From NCBI GenBank assembly GCA_947594425.1, contig CANQED010000008.1, forward strand, positions 45,264 through 109,263: DNA of 64,000 bases. Reading direction: 5' to 3'. The position numbers were made by a program, and so were the translations under genes. This document shows, piece after piece, positions 45,711 through 56,023 of this stretch (within the stretch, counting starts at the first letter, position 1; the number at the start of each line of letters is the position of its first letter). Below the pieces are notes generated by a model. It was not told where the DNA came from. It worked only from the letters and a program-made list of their open reading frames with translations, and did not search any database. This DNA comes from an uncultured Ruminiclostridium sp. Its GTDB lineage: Bacteria; Bacillota; Clostridia; Oscillospirales; Ruminococcaceae.

Positions 45711-46199
45711 GTGGAGAAAGGAAAAATAATGGGACAGGATATGACAGTTCCCTGCGGGGACGGGTACATCAATATTCGCGTCGGGGCGATAATCATGAGA
45801 AACGGCAGGGTACTTATGGCGAAAGACGACCGCGTGGATTATTACTATTCGGTCGGCGGCAGGGTGCAGTTCGGCGAGACCGCCGAGCAAGCGATAGTCC
45901 GCGAGATGGAGGAAGAAACGGGGGTAAAGCTCGAGATAGACCGTTTGGGCTTTGTCCACCAAAATTACTTTATAGCCGACGCGCCGCCGAAAACCGGCAA
46001 AACGATCTACGAGCTGTCGATGTTTTACTATATGAAAGTACCCGAGGATTTCTCTCCCGATATAAGCAAAAAGGTGCAGCACGAGTTTATCGAGTGGGTG
46101 CCGATCGACACAGAAAAGACGATCTACCCCGAATTTTTTAAGACCGAGCTGTTAAAGGAGCACAGCGGGGTCAAATTCATTTCCACCGACGAAAGATAA
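45711..46199 (+). CDS. NUDIX hydrolase
   Basis: 'GGRVQFGETAEQAIVREMEEETGV' Nudix box. Confidence 0.9.
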   Translation: MEKGKIMGQDMTVPCGDGYINIRVGAIIMRNGRVLMAKDDRVDYYYSVGGRVQFGETAEQAIVREMEEETGVKLEIDRLGFVHQNYFIADAPPKTGKTIYELSMFYYMKVPEDFSPDISKKVQHEFIEWVPIDTEKTIYPEFFKTELLKEHSGVKFISTDER

Positions 46200-46238
46200 A
46201 AAACCCGCCGCAAAGCTTGTCGCTTCGCGGCGGGTCCG
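46200..46238. terminator. Bidirectional hairpin terminator
   Basis: acccgccgcaaagc...gcttcgcggcgggt between convergent genes. Confidence 0.75.
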
Positions 46239-46249
46239 TTATTACATGA

Positions 46250-47623
46250 TCATTCTGCCTTTATCTTTTCTGCTATCTTCTGTATGACCTCGCGCTCGCC
46301 GTCGTCCTTTATGCGGTACTGCGTGCGCGAATACATATTGTCGTTAGTGTCCCATATAACGGGCACAAAGCCGTAATCGGTCGCCATATCGAGCAATAAC
46401 TCAAGGCACTCCGCGCTGTCGGTGTGCGCAGCGTCCTTTGCCATATTGCTTGCGGGGTACTTTGCGGTGGTCTCGCCTACAAATACCGGTATCCCCTTAT
46501 CGGTAAACGCCGCCTTTAATTCCTCGCACTGCCCCTTTGCATAATCGAGCCATTTCTGACCGCCTATTTGATTAGACCAGAACATAGCGTTGTCGATATA
46601 ATGCACCGACACCATAAGCTTATCCTTTGCGCTGTCGGTCGGCAGCTTAAATTCGGGCGCGGTGGTAAGGTCGATATTCGTCCAGTAGCCCGACACGATA
46701 AGCAGTCTTTGCGCGTTGTTGCCGCCAGTCGCTCTTACCGCGTCGACAAAGGTCTGATTGAGCGCGTTAGTGAGCTCGTACGCCTTATCCTGCGGCAGGT
46801 CGGCAAGCACGCCGCTCTCGTCAAACTGCTGTCCGCCTAAATACTCGTTAAAGCCCTCGAATACCACATAGTCCGAATAGTCCTTAAACCGCTCGGCTAT
46901 CTGCGTCCACAAGTTAGTAAATATCTCCTTGCAGCTGTCAAGGTCGTTTCTTCTTATGATAAACTCGTCAAAGTGGTGGATATTTACCACCGCATAAACG
47001 CCCGCGTTCATACAATACTTTACTATCTCCTCCACGCGGTCAAGGTACTGCGTGTTTATCGTATATGTGCCGTCGTCCTCCATCATGTTGCCCCAGAATA
47101 CGGGTATTCTCACGGTGTCAAAGCCCTCGTTCTTCATGCCGTCGATGACCTCTTGGGTGGTAACGACAGCGCCCCAGCAGGTCTCATAGTCCTGCGGCGT
47201 GTTGCTCCCTACCACGGGTATCCACTTGTAGGAGGATTTTTCGCAATTTTGCGCGTTATACGCCTCCATTGTGTTGCCGAGGTTTTCACCGATACCCATA
47301 TCTTTTGCGTATTCGTTTGCCGTCATATCTCTCATCTCGCCTTGAGTGCCCTGCGAGGGCGTGTCGTCGGAGCTTTCTTCAGGTGCGGAAGTTTCTTCCG
47401 CCGCAGAAGTTTCCTCCGGTGCGGAAGTTTCCTCCGCCGCCGAGCTATCCTCAACTGCCGAGGTTTCCTCTGCTGCCGAGCTTTCCTCAACCGCCGAGCT
47501 TTCTTCCACGACAGAAGAACCGCTTTCCGTTGCGGAAGAGCTCTCATTACCGCTGTTGCAGGCGGTAGCGGTCAATATCACGCACACCGCCATAAGACAC
47601 GAAAATATCTTGCGTACTGTCAT
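46250..47623 (-). CDS. GH5-family glycoside hydrolase lipoprotein with Ser/Glu-rich linker
   Basis: Lipobox 'CVILTATACNSG', repeats SSAVEESSAAEETSAVEDSSAAEETSAPEE, catalytic 'FEGFNEYL' and 'IPVFVGETTAK'. Confidence 0.85.
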   Translation of the reverse strand: MTVRKIFSCLMAVCVILTATACNSGNESSSATESGSSVVEESSAVEESSAAEETSAVEDSSAAEETSAPEETSAAEETSAPEESSDDTPSQGTQGEMRDMTANEYAKDMGIGENLGNTMEAYNAQNCEKSSYKWIPVVGSNTPQDYETCWGAVVTTQEVIDGMKNEGFDTVRIPVFWGNMMEDDGTYTINTQYLDRVEEIVKYCMNAGVYAVVNIHHFDEFIIRRNDLDSCKEIFTNLWTQIAERFKDYSDYVVFEGFNEYLGGQQFDESGVLADLPQDKAYELTNALNQTFVDAVRATGGNNAQRLLIVSGYWTNIDLTTAPEFKLPTDSAKDKLMVSVHYIDNAMFWSNQIGGQKWLDYAKGQCEELKAAFTDKGIPVFVGETTAKYPASNMAKDAAHTDSAECLELLLDMATDYGFVPVIWDTNDNMYSRTQYRIKDDGEREVIQKIAEKIKAE

Positions 47624-47635
47624 ATAATTCTCCTT

Positions 47636-48961
47636 TTACTTTAAAAATACGAAGCTTATAAATTCAAAGAGCGCTCTGTCCTTAAAATACCGCTCCTGCC
47701 AGCCGACGACGGTATTTTCCACCTTAAAATATACCGCGTGCCTGCCCGTCACAGCCTTGACAACGCCGTAATATACCCCGTCGTGGGTATCTATATCCAC
47801 AACGCCTATCTCCTCGCCGCCGTCATAGCTGTCAATAAGGACATGCACCCTGCACTTTACCCCCATGCCATTTACCGAAAGCGCGACCTTAAAGGTCTTA
47901 GACGAGTTATCCTCGCCAAAGTCAAAGTACTTGTACCCTATCACCGTATCGCCCTTTATCTCGGTTATCACGCGGGTAAAAGCGTCCTTTTCTGTGATAA
48001 ACGCGCCGCCCTTTAGCACACAGCATATCTCGGCGGGGGTAATTTTGTACGGGTCGAGCGAATTTTCAAACCCGAGCGAGGTCATCTCCACGGGCGGGAT
48101 AGTGCCGTCGGGCAGTATGGTTATCCTCTCGACGCACGCCCTGCGGGACATAATAGTATTATTCGTCATACGGTGGTAGAATACATACCACTGCCCGTTT
48201 ATATTGCAGATAGAGCCGTGGTCGTTCCCCGCGGGAAAATCCACGCCGTTGTCTATGATATACCCCTTGTATTCAAACGGTCCCGTAGGGCTGTCCGACA
48301 CCGCATAAGCAAGGCGGCTGCCCTTTATCGGGGAATAGATAAAGTAATATTTGCCGTTTACCTTTCTTATTGAGCTTGCCTCGAAAAATCTGCGCTCTTC
48401 GGGGACGTCATCGGTGTCGGGCATAACGGGACGGATAAGGCTGCCGCGCTTTACGGTGTGCATATCGCTTTCGAGCTCGTTCATATTTGAGCGGGTGTAG
48501 CCGTAATATACATACACCCTGCCGTCGTCGTCGACGAGAACGCCCGCGTCGTTGAATATCCCCTCGTCGCCCGCGTCTGTCTCGTCGTACTTGTATCTGC
48601 CGAGCAGCTTAAACGGACCCTCGGGGGTATCGCTCACCCCGACGCAGCCCTTAGAGCCGACTATATATGCGTACAGATAATACTTTCCGTCCTTTTCGAC
48701 AACGTCGGGGGCGTACAAGTCCTTATCCGTCCAGTCGGTATCCGACTTGTGGTCGCGGTCGGGTCTGGTATGAAAGCTGTGCCCGTGGCAGACCCAATTA
48801 TTAAGGTCATTTAGCGGTGCGGACCATACCTTTAGCTTTCCGTCGCAAAACTCGGTGTGACCCACTCTGTCGTGCGAGCCGTATATGTATACTCTGTCGC
48901 CGAAAACTCTCGGCTCGCCGTCGGGGATATATTCCCATAAGGGGAGTATAGGGTTAGGCAT
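47636..48961 (-). CDS. GH43-family glycoside hydrolase
   Basis: 441 aa, 'GDRVYIYGSHD...DLYAPDVVEKDGKYYLYAYIVGSKGCVGVSDTPEGPF...FPAGNDHGSICNINGQWYVFYHR'. Confidence 0.9.
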   Translation of the reverse strand: MPNPILPLWEYIPDGEPRVFGDRVYIYGSHDRVGHTEFCDGKLKVWSAPLNDLNNWVCHGHSFHTRPDRDHKSDTDWTDKDLYAPDVVEKDGKYYLYAYIVGSKGCVGVSDTPEGPFKLLGRYKYDETDAGDEGIFNDAGVLVDDDGRVYVYYGYTRSNMNELESDMHTVKRGSLIRPVMPDTDDVPEERRFFEASSIRKVNGKYYFIYSPIKGSRLAYAVSDSPTGPFEYKGYIIDNGVDFPAGNDHGSICNINGQWYVFYHRMTNNTIMSRRACVERITILPDGTIPPVEMTSLGFENSLDPYKITPAEICCVLKGGAFITEKDAFTRVITEIKGDTVIGYKYFDFGEDNSSKTFKVALSVNGMGVKCRVHVLIDSYDGGEEIGVVDIDTHDGVYYGVVKAVTGRHAVYFKVENTVVGWQERYFKDRALFEFISFVFLK

Positions 48962-48973
48962 AAGCTTTCTCCT

Positions 48974-50071
48974 TTATGCTAATTCTTCTACCGCGCTATG
49001 TAATAGCTCGCGTATTTTCAGCTGCTGGGGGCATACGCCCTCGCACTTGCCGCACTTAAGACAGCCCGACGCCTTTTGCGAGAGGTCGGGGGCTGTGCCG
49101 CCGTCCTGACGCTTTTTATTAACCGCGCTGAACACCTCGGGTATCGGTATACCTGCGGGACAGCCCGCGTCGGTGCAATAGCGGCAGGCGGTGCAGGGTA
49201 TTATGTCGCGCTTTCTTAATATATCGCGCACCCTTGCGACGGTCTCGTATTCTTTATCATTGAACGGGCGAAAATCCTTCATGGTGTTGATATTGTCGCG
49301 CATCTGCTGTATATTGCTCATCCCCGACAACACCATAAACACTCCCTCAAACGACGCGGCAAAGCGTATCGCGTACCCCGCGCGGCTGTACTCGCCCAGC
49401 CCGTCTATCAGCTCTCCCGCGCGCGGCGGCAGGTCTACAAGACTCCCACCCTTAACGGGCTCCATGACGATAACGGGCTTGTTATGCTTGCGGCAGACCT
49501 TATAGCACTCGTACGAGCGCACCCACGGGTCGTCATAGTCGAGATAATTGAATTGCAGCTGTACGACCTCTACGGCGGGCTGCTCGTTAAGTATCATATC
49601 TAATACCTCGGGCGAGTCGTGAAAGGACATGCCCACATGGCGTATCTTACCCTCGGCCTTTAGCTCGGCGGCTATCTCGAAAGCGCGGCAGTCGCGGTAC
49701 TTGTGATAATAATCCGATTTAAGCGCGTGCATAAGATAAAAGTCGAAATAATCCACCCCGCACTCGTCAAGCTGCTTTTCAAAAAACGGACGTATGTCCT
49801 CCTCTTTATTAAAATAGCAGTCGGTCAGCTTAGTGGTCAGGATATAGCTTTCGCGCGGATAGCGCGAGGTCAGCATTTCCTTTACCGCAAGCTCGCTCTT
49901 TTCGTTAAGATAGCAGTGCGCGGTATCGAAATAATTGAACCCCGCCGCCAAAAACTCGTCGGTCATCTGCTTTACCTGTTCGATATCGATATCCTTATAA
50001 TTTTCTCCCGTCATAGGAAACCGCATACAGCCAAAGCCTAAATTCTTCTTAATGCCGTCGGTAACGCTCAT
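48974..50071 (-). CDS. Aldo/keto reductase with C-terminal 4Fe-4S domain
   Basis: 'NLGFGCMRFPM...YFDTAHCYLNEKSELAVKEML', C-terminal 'CLKCGKCEGVCPQQLKI'. Confidence 0.9.
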   Translation of the reverse strand: MSVTDGIKKNLGFGCMRFPMTGENYKDIDIEQVKQMTDEFLAAGFNYFDTAHCYLNEKSELAVKEMLTSRYPRESYILTTKLTDCYFNKEEDIRPFFEKQLDECGVDYFDFYLMHALKSDYYHKYRDCRAFEIAAELKAEGKIRHVGMSFHDSPEVLDMILNEQPAVEVVQLQFNYLDYDDPWVRSYECYKVCRKHNKPVIVMEPVKGGSLVDLPPRAGELIDGLGEYSRAGYAIRFAASFEGVFMVLSGMSNIQQMRDNINTMKDFRPFNDKEYETVARVRDILRKRDIIPCTACRYCTDAGCPAGIPIPEVFSAVNKKRQDGGTAPDLSQKASGCLKCGKCEGVCPQQLKIRELLHSAVEELA

Positions 50072-50167
50072 ACTTCCTCCTTTGTATACATAAAATCCGA
50101 TGTAAACGTTATCATTGACATTATAGCATAATTATTATCAAATTACAATAGTTTTTGTGACATTTAA

Positions 50168-50210
50168 CAAAAAAATCCCGACGGCGCAAAACAACTCCGT
50201 CGGGATATGT
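50168..50210. terminator. Hairpin terminator
   Basis: atcccgacgg...ccgtcgggat stem. Confidence 0.75.
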
Positions 50211-50222
50211 GACAAACTGTGA

Positions 50223-51332
50223 TTATTCAAATACCGAGCAGGGCTTTGCGGTCTGCTTTATACCGTTCTCGCCGTTTACCAAGACCTCTCCCCAGTCGGA
50301 GGAGAGCACGCTGCCGTCCCACTCTTTAGCAAGGTCAAGGTACTCTACCCCGCCGCCGTTTCCTTTCCACGACCAGCCGATATAGCCCGTGCCCGTTTCC
50401 TCGCATATGCGCATTATCGACGCCTCGTCGACGTCGCCGTCACTGTGATTATAGCCAAATTCGCCGACCACAAGACAAAAGCCTTTCTTTATCGCGCCGT
50501 TTATCGCCTTAGAGATGGTGGACTCGTTTTTGCCCGCCGCGCCGTACATATGCACCGAGAACATGGTGTTCTTATCGGGGTCGCTCTCGAATATCTCGTT
50601 TGCGAAATTAAGCACGCTGTCCGCGCACTGTCCCCAGCCCGCGCTGTCTACCATTATGGTATTCTTTATGCCCGCCTCTCTGAGCTTAGGCAGGGCGGCT
50701 ATATAAGCGTCGCGCCATACCTCGAGGTTGTTCCATTGGCCGTACCACTCGTTGGCGATATTAAGGATAACATACGCCTCGTTTCCGATAAGCGCGTCCT
50801 TTATATCTATCCAGTAGTTTACCGCCGTATCCAGCGCCGCGGGGTCGTCGTTGCCTGTAGCGTCGTGGACCTCTACCACCGCGATAAGCTTATTGTTCTT
50901 GCACTTTTGGATAATGTTCTTTACCGAAGCGATATCGTCCCTGTCCCACTGCACACCGTCGGCAAGCACTATCCTTACAGAATTTGCGCCCGTTGCCGCT
51001 ATAGCGGGGAGCGCAACGTCGAGCTGATCCTTAAACCATGTGTGCGCGTGATTTATGCCTCTGAAGATGAACTGATTTCCGTTTGCGTCGAGCAGCTTAG
51101 TCCCGCTTACGCTAAAGCCGCCGCTTGTCTGCGTATCGTCGGAATTATTATCCGATACCGCGCTTTCGTCCGAGGGCTCGGACGATACGTCGGAAGATAT
51201 GTCGGAAGACACCGAGCTGTCAATCTGCGAGGCGCTGCTTTCAGCGGCGGAAGAGCTCTCTCCCGCGCCCTGACAGGCTGTCGCCGTAACAGCTATAACA
51301 AATACCAAAAATGCCGATAACAGCTTTTTCAT
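50223..51332 (-). CDS. GH5-family glycoside hydrolase lipoprotein (mannanase/cellulase-like)
   Basis: Start MKKLLSAFLVFVIAVTATACQG; 'FIFRGINHAHTWF...ILNIANEWYGQWNN...LVVGEFGYNHSDGDVDE'. Confidence 0.85.
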   Translation of the reverse strand: MKKLLSAFLVFVIAVTATACQGAGESSSAAESSASQIDSSVSSDISSDVSSEPSDESAVSDNNSDDTQTSGGFSVSGTKLLDANGNQFIFRGINHAHTWFKDQLDVALPAIAATGANSVRIVLADGVQWDRDDIASVKNIIQKCKNNKLIAVVEVHDATGNDDPAALDTAVNYWIDIKDALIGNEAYVILNIANEWYGQWNNLEVWRDAYIAALPKLREAGIKNTIMVDSAGWGQCADSVLNFANEIFESDPDKNTMFSVHMYGAAGKNESTISKAINGAIKKGFCLVVGEFGYNHSDGDVDEASIMRICEETGTGYIGWSWKGNGGGVEYLDLAKEWDGSVLSSDWGEVLVNGENGIKQTAKPCSVFE

Positions 51333-51607
51333 TTTATCTACTCCTTTTTGAGAAAAATTTAGTGATTGTAGTATATCACAGCTTGTCGAAAAACACCTCA
51401 CGGTGTTTTCCTCAAGCTGAAACTTATCTCAAATGGGGGCAAAAACCTGATGTTTTTACCCCCATACCCCCTTTTTCTTCCGAATATTAAAAAATTGAGA
51501 GTTTTTCTAAATCAGTAGTATAACACGATTTTCTATTTATGTCAAGCAAAATATACCGTATTAAATCCGTCGGTCGGGGCAAAATATCATAAAAGGAGTG
51601 TGAATTT

Positions 51608-52042
51608 ATGATAGAACAAGATACCGTGCGCCTGCTCAGAGAATGTGACGCGGGCGTGCAAATGGGCGTAGCGTCCATAGACGACGTACAAAAGCATATC
51701 AAGAGCGAGGGTCTGCGCAGCCTTTTGTCCGAGAGCAAGGCTCACCACCAAAAGCTTAATATAGAGATACAAGAGCTGCTCGACAGATACCGCGACGACG
51801 GCAAAGCGCCTAACCCCATGGCAAAGGGTATGTCGTGGGCAAAGACCAACCTTATGCTGTCCATGGACGAGTCCGACGCTAAGATCGCCGACCTTATGAC
51901 CGACGGCTGCAATATGGGGGTAAAATCCCTCGCAAAGTACCTTAATCAGTACAAGGCCGCCGACGAAAAGTCTAAGGATATCACTAAGCGCCTTATGAAT
52001 ATAGAAGAAGAGCTCGCTACGGACCTAAGAGATTATCTGTAA
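51608..52042 (+). CDS. DUF2383-like ferritin-fold protein
   Basis: 144 aa, 'IEQDTVRLLRECDAGVQMGVASIDDVQKHIKSEGLRSLLSESKAHHQKLNIEIQELL'. Confidence 0.55.
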   Translation: MIEQDTVRLLRECDAGVQMGVASIDDVQKHIKSEGLRSLLSESKAHHQKLNIEIQELLDRYRDDGKAPNPMAKGMSWAKTNLMLSMDESDAKIADLMTDGCNMGVKSLAKYLNQYKAADEKSKDITKRLMNIEEELATDLRDYL

Positions 52043-52104
52043 TCTGTAATATTTTCAGCCCCCTGTATTTTTACAGAGGGCTGATAGTATTTATTACAAG
52101 TAAA

Positions 52105-53247
52105 TCAAAGCGCGGTATCGCCGTATCTCACCACGTCGATAATTTTGCCGCCGCTGATAATTACTCTAGGAACTCGGCAGCTTACCGCGCAGGTGAGCTC
52201 ATACCCGATAGTGCCTATCATAGACGCGTTGTAGTCTATGCCCGTCTGCTCGCATTCGCCGCCGTATACTGTAGCTATATCCCCCGGCTTTACATCGGCG
52301 CCGGTCACGTCCACGACCGTCTGATCCATACATACTCTGCCGAGAACGCCGCACAGCCTGCCGTTTATCAGCATTTTCCCCTTAGAGGAAAAATCGCGAA
52401 AATACCCGTCCGCGTACCCTACCGGCACTACCGCTATATCCATATCCTTATCCGAGCAAAACGTCCTGCCGTAGCTGATATAAGTCCCGGCTTTGATATG
52501 CTTTATCTGCTGTACGCAAGAGCGCAGGCTCATAACGGGCTTTAGCTTAAACGGGAGCGGCAGCGGGTAATTAGGCGACAGCCCGTACAGTATTATCCCC
52601 GCTCTTACCGCGTCGGCCTTATAGCAGCCGTGATAGGCTATGCCCGCGCTGTTTTGCGAGTGTATCAACAGCCCCTTGCCGCCCGCGATATTTATAAGCT
52701 TCTCCTGCTGAGCGTCGGTATACTCGATATCCTGCTTATCTATACTGTCCGCGCAGGAAAAATGCGTATAAGCCGCCTTGCAGTCTAGCCCGCCGAGCAG
52801 CAATATCCTGTCGAGCTCTTCCTCGGTGTCTATCCCCACGCGGTTCATACCGGTATTTATCTTTATATGTACGGGCAGGCGCAGCCCCTTAGACAGTGCG
52901 TAATCGCTTAACGCCTCGGCGTACTCGTACCCCCCGACGGTCTGGGTCAAGGAATATTCGACAAGCTCGTCAAAAAAGCCGCTCTCGGTATAGCCGAAAA
53001 TAAGTATCTCGCCGTCAAGCCCCGCGCGGCGCAGCTTTATCCCCTCCCAAATATTCGACACGGCAAAGCGCCGTACCCCGAGCTCGTACAGCCTCAGGCT
53101 TATATTCTTATCGTCGTGACCGTAAGCGTCCGCCTTTACTATGGCTATTATCTCCTTATCGCCCGAGTGCGAGCGTATCGCGTTATAATTGTATTTCAGC
53201 GCGTCAAGGTCTATCTCGGCCCATGTGCGCCTAAGCAGCTTTTCCAT
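52105..53247 (-). CDS. alr: Alanine racemase
   Basis: 'RRTWAEIDLDALKYNYNAIRSH...IAIVKADAYGHD...GRVCMDQTVVDVTG'. Confidence 0.95.
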   Translation of the reverse strand: MEKLLRRTWAEIDLDALKYNYNAIRSHSGDKEIIAIVKADAYGHDDKNISLRLYELGVRRFAVSNIWEGIKLRRAGLDGEILIFGYTESGFFDELVEYSLTQTVGGYEYAEALSDYALSKGLRLPVHIKINTGMNRVGIDTEEELDRILLLGGLDCKAAYTHFSCADSIDKQDIEYTDAQQEKLINIAGGKGLLIHSQNSAGIAYHGCYKADAVRAGIILYGLSPNYPLPLPFKLKPVMSLRSCVQQIKHIKAGTYISYGRTFCSDKDMDIAVVPVGYADGYFRDFSSKGKMLINGRLCGVLGRVCMDQTVVDVTGADVKPGDIATVYGGECEQTGIDYNASMIGTIGYELTCAVSCRVPRVIISGGKIIDVVRYGDTAL

Positions 53248-53402
53248 ATCTCCTCCGAAAAAATCCGACGGTGCGGATTATTTTAAAAATGCTATTGTAA
53301 TTTTTACGGGATTGTGTTATTATAAATAGTAGTTTATCACGATTTTTCCATCGTGTCAAGGCTGTAAAAGAATAATATTGTCAAAAGTCGGGAGTTGATC
53401 AT

Positions 53403-54284
53403 TTGAATACAAAAAGACGCAGCAACTGGTATATCTATCTTATCACCTTTGTGGTGACGGGAGTTATAGTGTTTATCATTTCGCAGACCCTGCTCGGCAT
53501 ATATTACAGCTCTCAGCAGGCGCAGAAGAACACCGAGAGCCGACAGGACAACGGGGCTTTATTTATCCCCGACGCGTCCTATAATTTTACCATGCTCATT
53601 ATGATAAGCGAGAGCGTAGACAAGGCTCCCGAGCGCTATATGACCCTCACCTATCGCGCCGACAACTCGGAGATAATACTTATGCCCTACCTCAAAAATT
53701 CGCTGATAGGCGGCAATACGCTGCAAAGCGCATACGACAGCGGCAACGCCGAGGGCGTTATGCAAACGCTTAATAACGGGCTTGAAACTAATATCAGCAA
53801 GTATATCCGCTTTACCTCCGCTACCTTAGAGGAGCTTTTCGATATGGTGGGAAATACCACTCTCGATGTTCCAAAAGAGATAAAATACGAGAACAGCGAC
53901 GGCACTCTTGACATTGTGCCAAAGGGCAGCTCGTCCTTCAGCGGCGCGCAGATGTATCAGTACCTGATGATACCCGATTACGGTCAAAAGGACGTGCAGT
54001 ATTCCTGCAAGGTGCAGGGCACCGCTCTAAGCTGCTTTATCAATCAGAATTTCCGCGACGTCACCGCGCAGGAGCTCGACGAGTATATGAAGTACATTGT
54101 CGGCTTTGTCTCGACAAATATCACCGAGCAGGACTATACCGCCAAAAAGGCGGCGCTGCTGTACACCTTTGACGCGGTGGACGAGGCGTGCGACTATTAT
54201 ATTCCCTACGGGGAAAAGAGCGGCTCGGATTATGTTATTACAGATGAAAGCATATCCTCCGCTAAGGATAAGATAAAGAGATGA
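53403..54284 (+). CDS. LytR-CpsA-Psr-like membrane protein
   Basis: N-terminal TM, LCP-like 'YMTLTYRADNSEIILMPYLKNSLIGG...TSATLEELFDMVGNTTLDVPKEIKY'. Confidence 0.55.
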   Translation: MNTKRRSNWYIYLITFVVTGVIVFIISQTLLGIYYSSQQAQKNTESRQDNGALFIPDASYNFTMLIMISESVDKAPERYMTLTYRADNSEIILMPYLKNSLIGGNTLQSAYDSGNAEGVMQTLNNGLETNISKYIRFTSATLEELFDMVGNTTLDVPKEIKYENSDGTLDIVPKGSSSFSGAQMYQYLMIPDYGQKDVQYSCKVQGTALSCFINQNFRDVTAQELDEYMKYIVGFVSTNITEQDYTAKKAALLYTFDAVDEACDYYIPYGEKSGSDYVITDESISSAKDKIKR

Positions 54285-54480
54285 TCTCTGCGGCTTGCAT
54301 GTATTTTTACAGAAATGATGGGCAAAAAACATATCCGTGTTTCTGTTCTTTCATATTTAATTTTAGTGTGTTCTCTCATTCGTTTTATTATTTCGTTATC
54401 AATAGCTATATATGCTGTTCCGACATATTCTTTGGGATAAATAACGTGCGGCGGGGTATTCGGCAAGGAGGTATATTATT

Positions 54481-55218
54481 ATGATGTTCACCACCGCAGA
54501 TTTTGAGAGGTATCGCGAAAGCTGGAGCAAGCCGCCGATATACCCGTGGCTGCCCGAGTTTGAGGAGTGGGTCGCCGATATGTACGACGTGACGGTCTTC
54601 CCCACCATAAGTGAAGAAAGGACCTGCGCCGGTGATGATTGCATCTTGTACAACTTTGACGTCACCGTATACTCCGGCAAGGATCTGTATAGGATATTCG
54701 ACGGCGATTATCAGAGCAAAAGCGTTTTGACCGCCCTGACCGATAAAGTAAAATCGCTGATAGCGAAATACGACCAGCCAAAGGTAAAGCCAAACGATGT
54801 AATAAGAGTGCTCAGCGTTTGCTCATATACATATATATATTTAATTTTTCGCTTACTGGGGACGATATTTCATAAAGAAGAAGAAAAAATCAAACGAGTA
54901 TTTTCTAACCTCAAGCTTTTTGAACTATACTTAACTCCAACTTGCGAATATCAAATGAGCTGTATTTTTAACACCAAAGCCGAGGCAAAGCAATTTCTAT
55001 TAAGCGATGAGCCTGACAAACTCCGCCGTAAAGTTTACGACATCTTAAAGCCCTATGACGAGCACAACGTATTAAAGCCCGAGCATATACGCTTATTGCC
55101 CGACTACGAAGAAAACTTCCTCAATAGCAAAATTTCATCAATGTACGGACGATGGCTGTCGGATATGGATGAAAAGGAATACAAATGGTTTATCGGTACG
55201 CTTTTAGAGGGAGAGTAA
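54481..55218 (+). CDS. Hypothetical protein, tandem paralog A
   Basis: 245 aa, 'RYRESWSKPPIYPWLPEFEEWVADMYDVTVFPT'; homologous to the next gene. Confidence 0.7.
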   Translation: MMFTTADFERYRESWSKPPIYPWLPEFEEWVADMYDVTVFPTISEERTCAGDDCILYNFDVTVYSGKDLYRIFDGDYQSKSVLTALTDKVKSLIAKYDQPKVKPNDVIRVLSVCSYTYIYLIFRLLGTIFHKEEEKIKRVFSNLKLFELYLTPTCEYQMSCIFNTKAEAKQFLLSDEPDKLRRKVYDILKPYDEHNVLKPEHIRLLPDYEENFLNSKISSMYGRWLSDMDEKEYKWFIGTLLEGE

Positions 55219-55219
55219 A

Positions 55220-55912
55220 ATGCGATTATGGTTTTACAGCGATTTTAAAAAATATCGCAAAAGTTGGAGCAAGCCGCCTGTTTATTCGTGGCTGCCCGAG
55301 TTTGAGGAGTGGATCGCGGAAAAATATGACGTGACAGTCTTCCCGACAACATTAGAAAGCTTCCCGTATGGGAGCGATACGGTCAAGTACATCTTTACAA
55401 TTTATCCTTACTCGTACAGAGATCTATATAGGATCTTTGGTAAAGAGTTTGAAAAATCTTCCGAAACAGATGTCTTGACAGAAAAAATCAAAGAACTAAT
55501 AGCAAAGTACAATGAGCCCGAAATAAATCCAAATGATATCGTTGATGTAGAGTGGGGTCGTCCGTACACTGATTACTACCTGCGTTTGGAATTATTTGAA
55601 AGAGCGTTGAAAAAAGAAAGAAGAAAAATAACATCTCTCTTTTCTTATTTAGATCCGCTTTATGTATGGATCAATATGCCGATAAGCTTAATATTTAAAA
55701 CCGAAGCCGAGGAAAAGCAATTTCTGCTGAGCGATGAGCCCGACAAGTTGCGTCAAAAAGTATATGATATACTAAAGCCCTATGACGAGCACAACGTATT
55801 AAAGCCCGAAGATATAAGCTTTATGTCCGACTATGAGGAGCGCATCCGAGATATATTCCGAGTTTTACCAAAGTCCGGAGAGTGGGTAGCGGGTTTGTAC
55901 GATTTGGATTAA
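55220..55912 (+). CDS. Hypothetical protein, tandem paralog B
   Basis: 230 aa, 'KYRKSWSKPPVYSWLPEFEEWIAEKYDVTVFPT'; shared 'EKQFLLSDEPDKLRQKVYDILKPYDEHNVLKPE'. Confidence 0.7.
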   Translation: MRLWFYSDFKKYRKSWSKPPVYSWLPEFEEWIAEKYDVTVFPTTLESFPYGSDTVKYIFTIYPYSYRDLYRIFGKEFEKSSETDVLTEKIKELIAKYNEPEINPNDIVDVEWGRPYTDYYLRLELFERALKKERRKITSLFSYLDPLYVWINMPISLIFKTEAEEKQFLLSDEPDKLRQKVYDILKPYDEHNVLKPEDISFMSDYEERIRDIFRVLPKSGEWVAGLYDLD

Positions 55913-55970
55913 GCCTGGTATATAGAGACGCTTTGGGAAGACAAACCAAACTATTGAGGCTGTCCGACAA

Positions 55971-56012
55971 AGCCGCGACCCGCCGAACATTCGGCGGGTC
56001 GCGGCTTTATCT
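55971..56012. terminator. Strong hairpin terminator
   Basis: aaagccgcgacccgccgaacattcggcgggtcgcggcttt. Confidence 0.85.
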
Positions 56013-56023
56013 TGCCCTAAGCA

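Noticed and set aside
46973-47644. Plus-strand ORFs opposite the GH5 gene with Arg/Phe/Cys repeats
   Set aside because: Antisense of the Ser/Glu linker repeats.
50445-51320. 291-aa plus-strand ORF opposite the second GH5 gene
   Set aside because: Antisense shadow; the minus-strand gene has a lipoprotein signal and catalytic motifs.
51375-51470. Hairpins upstream of the GH5 gene as a riboswitch
   Set aside because: Simple stem-loops (gggggcaaaaac...gtttttaccccc) without recognisable aptamer features.
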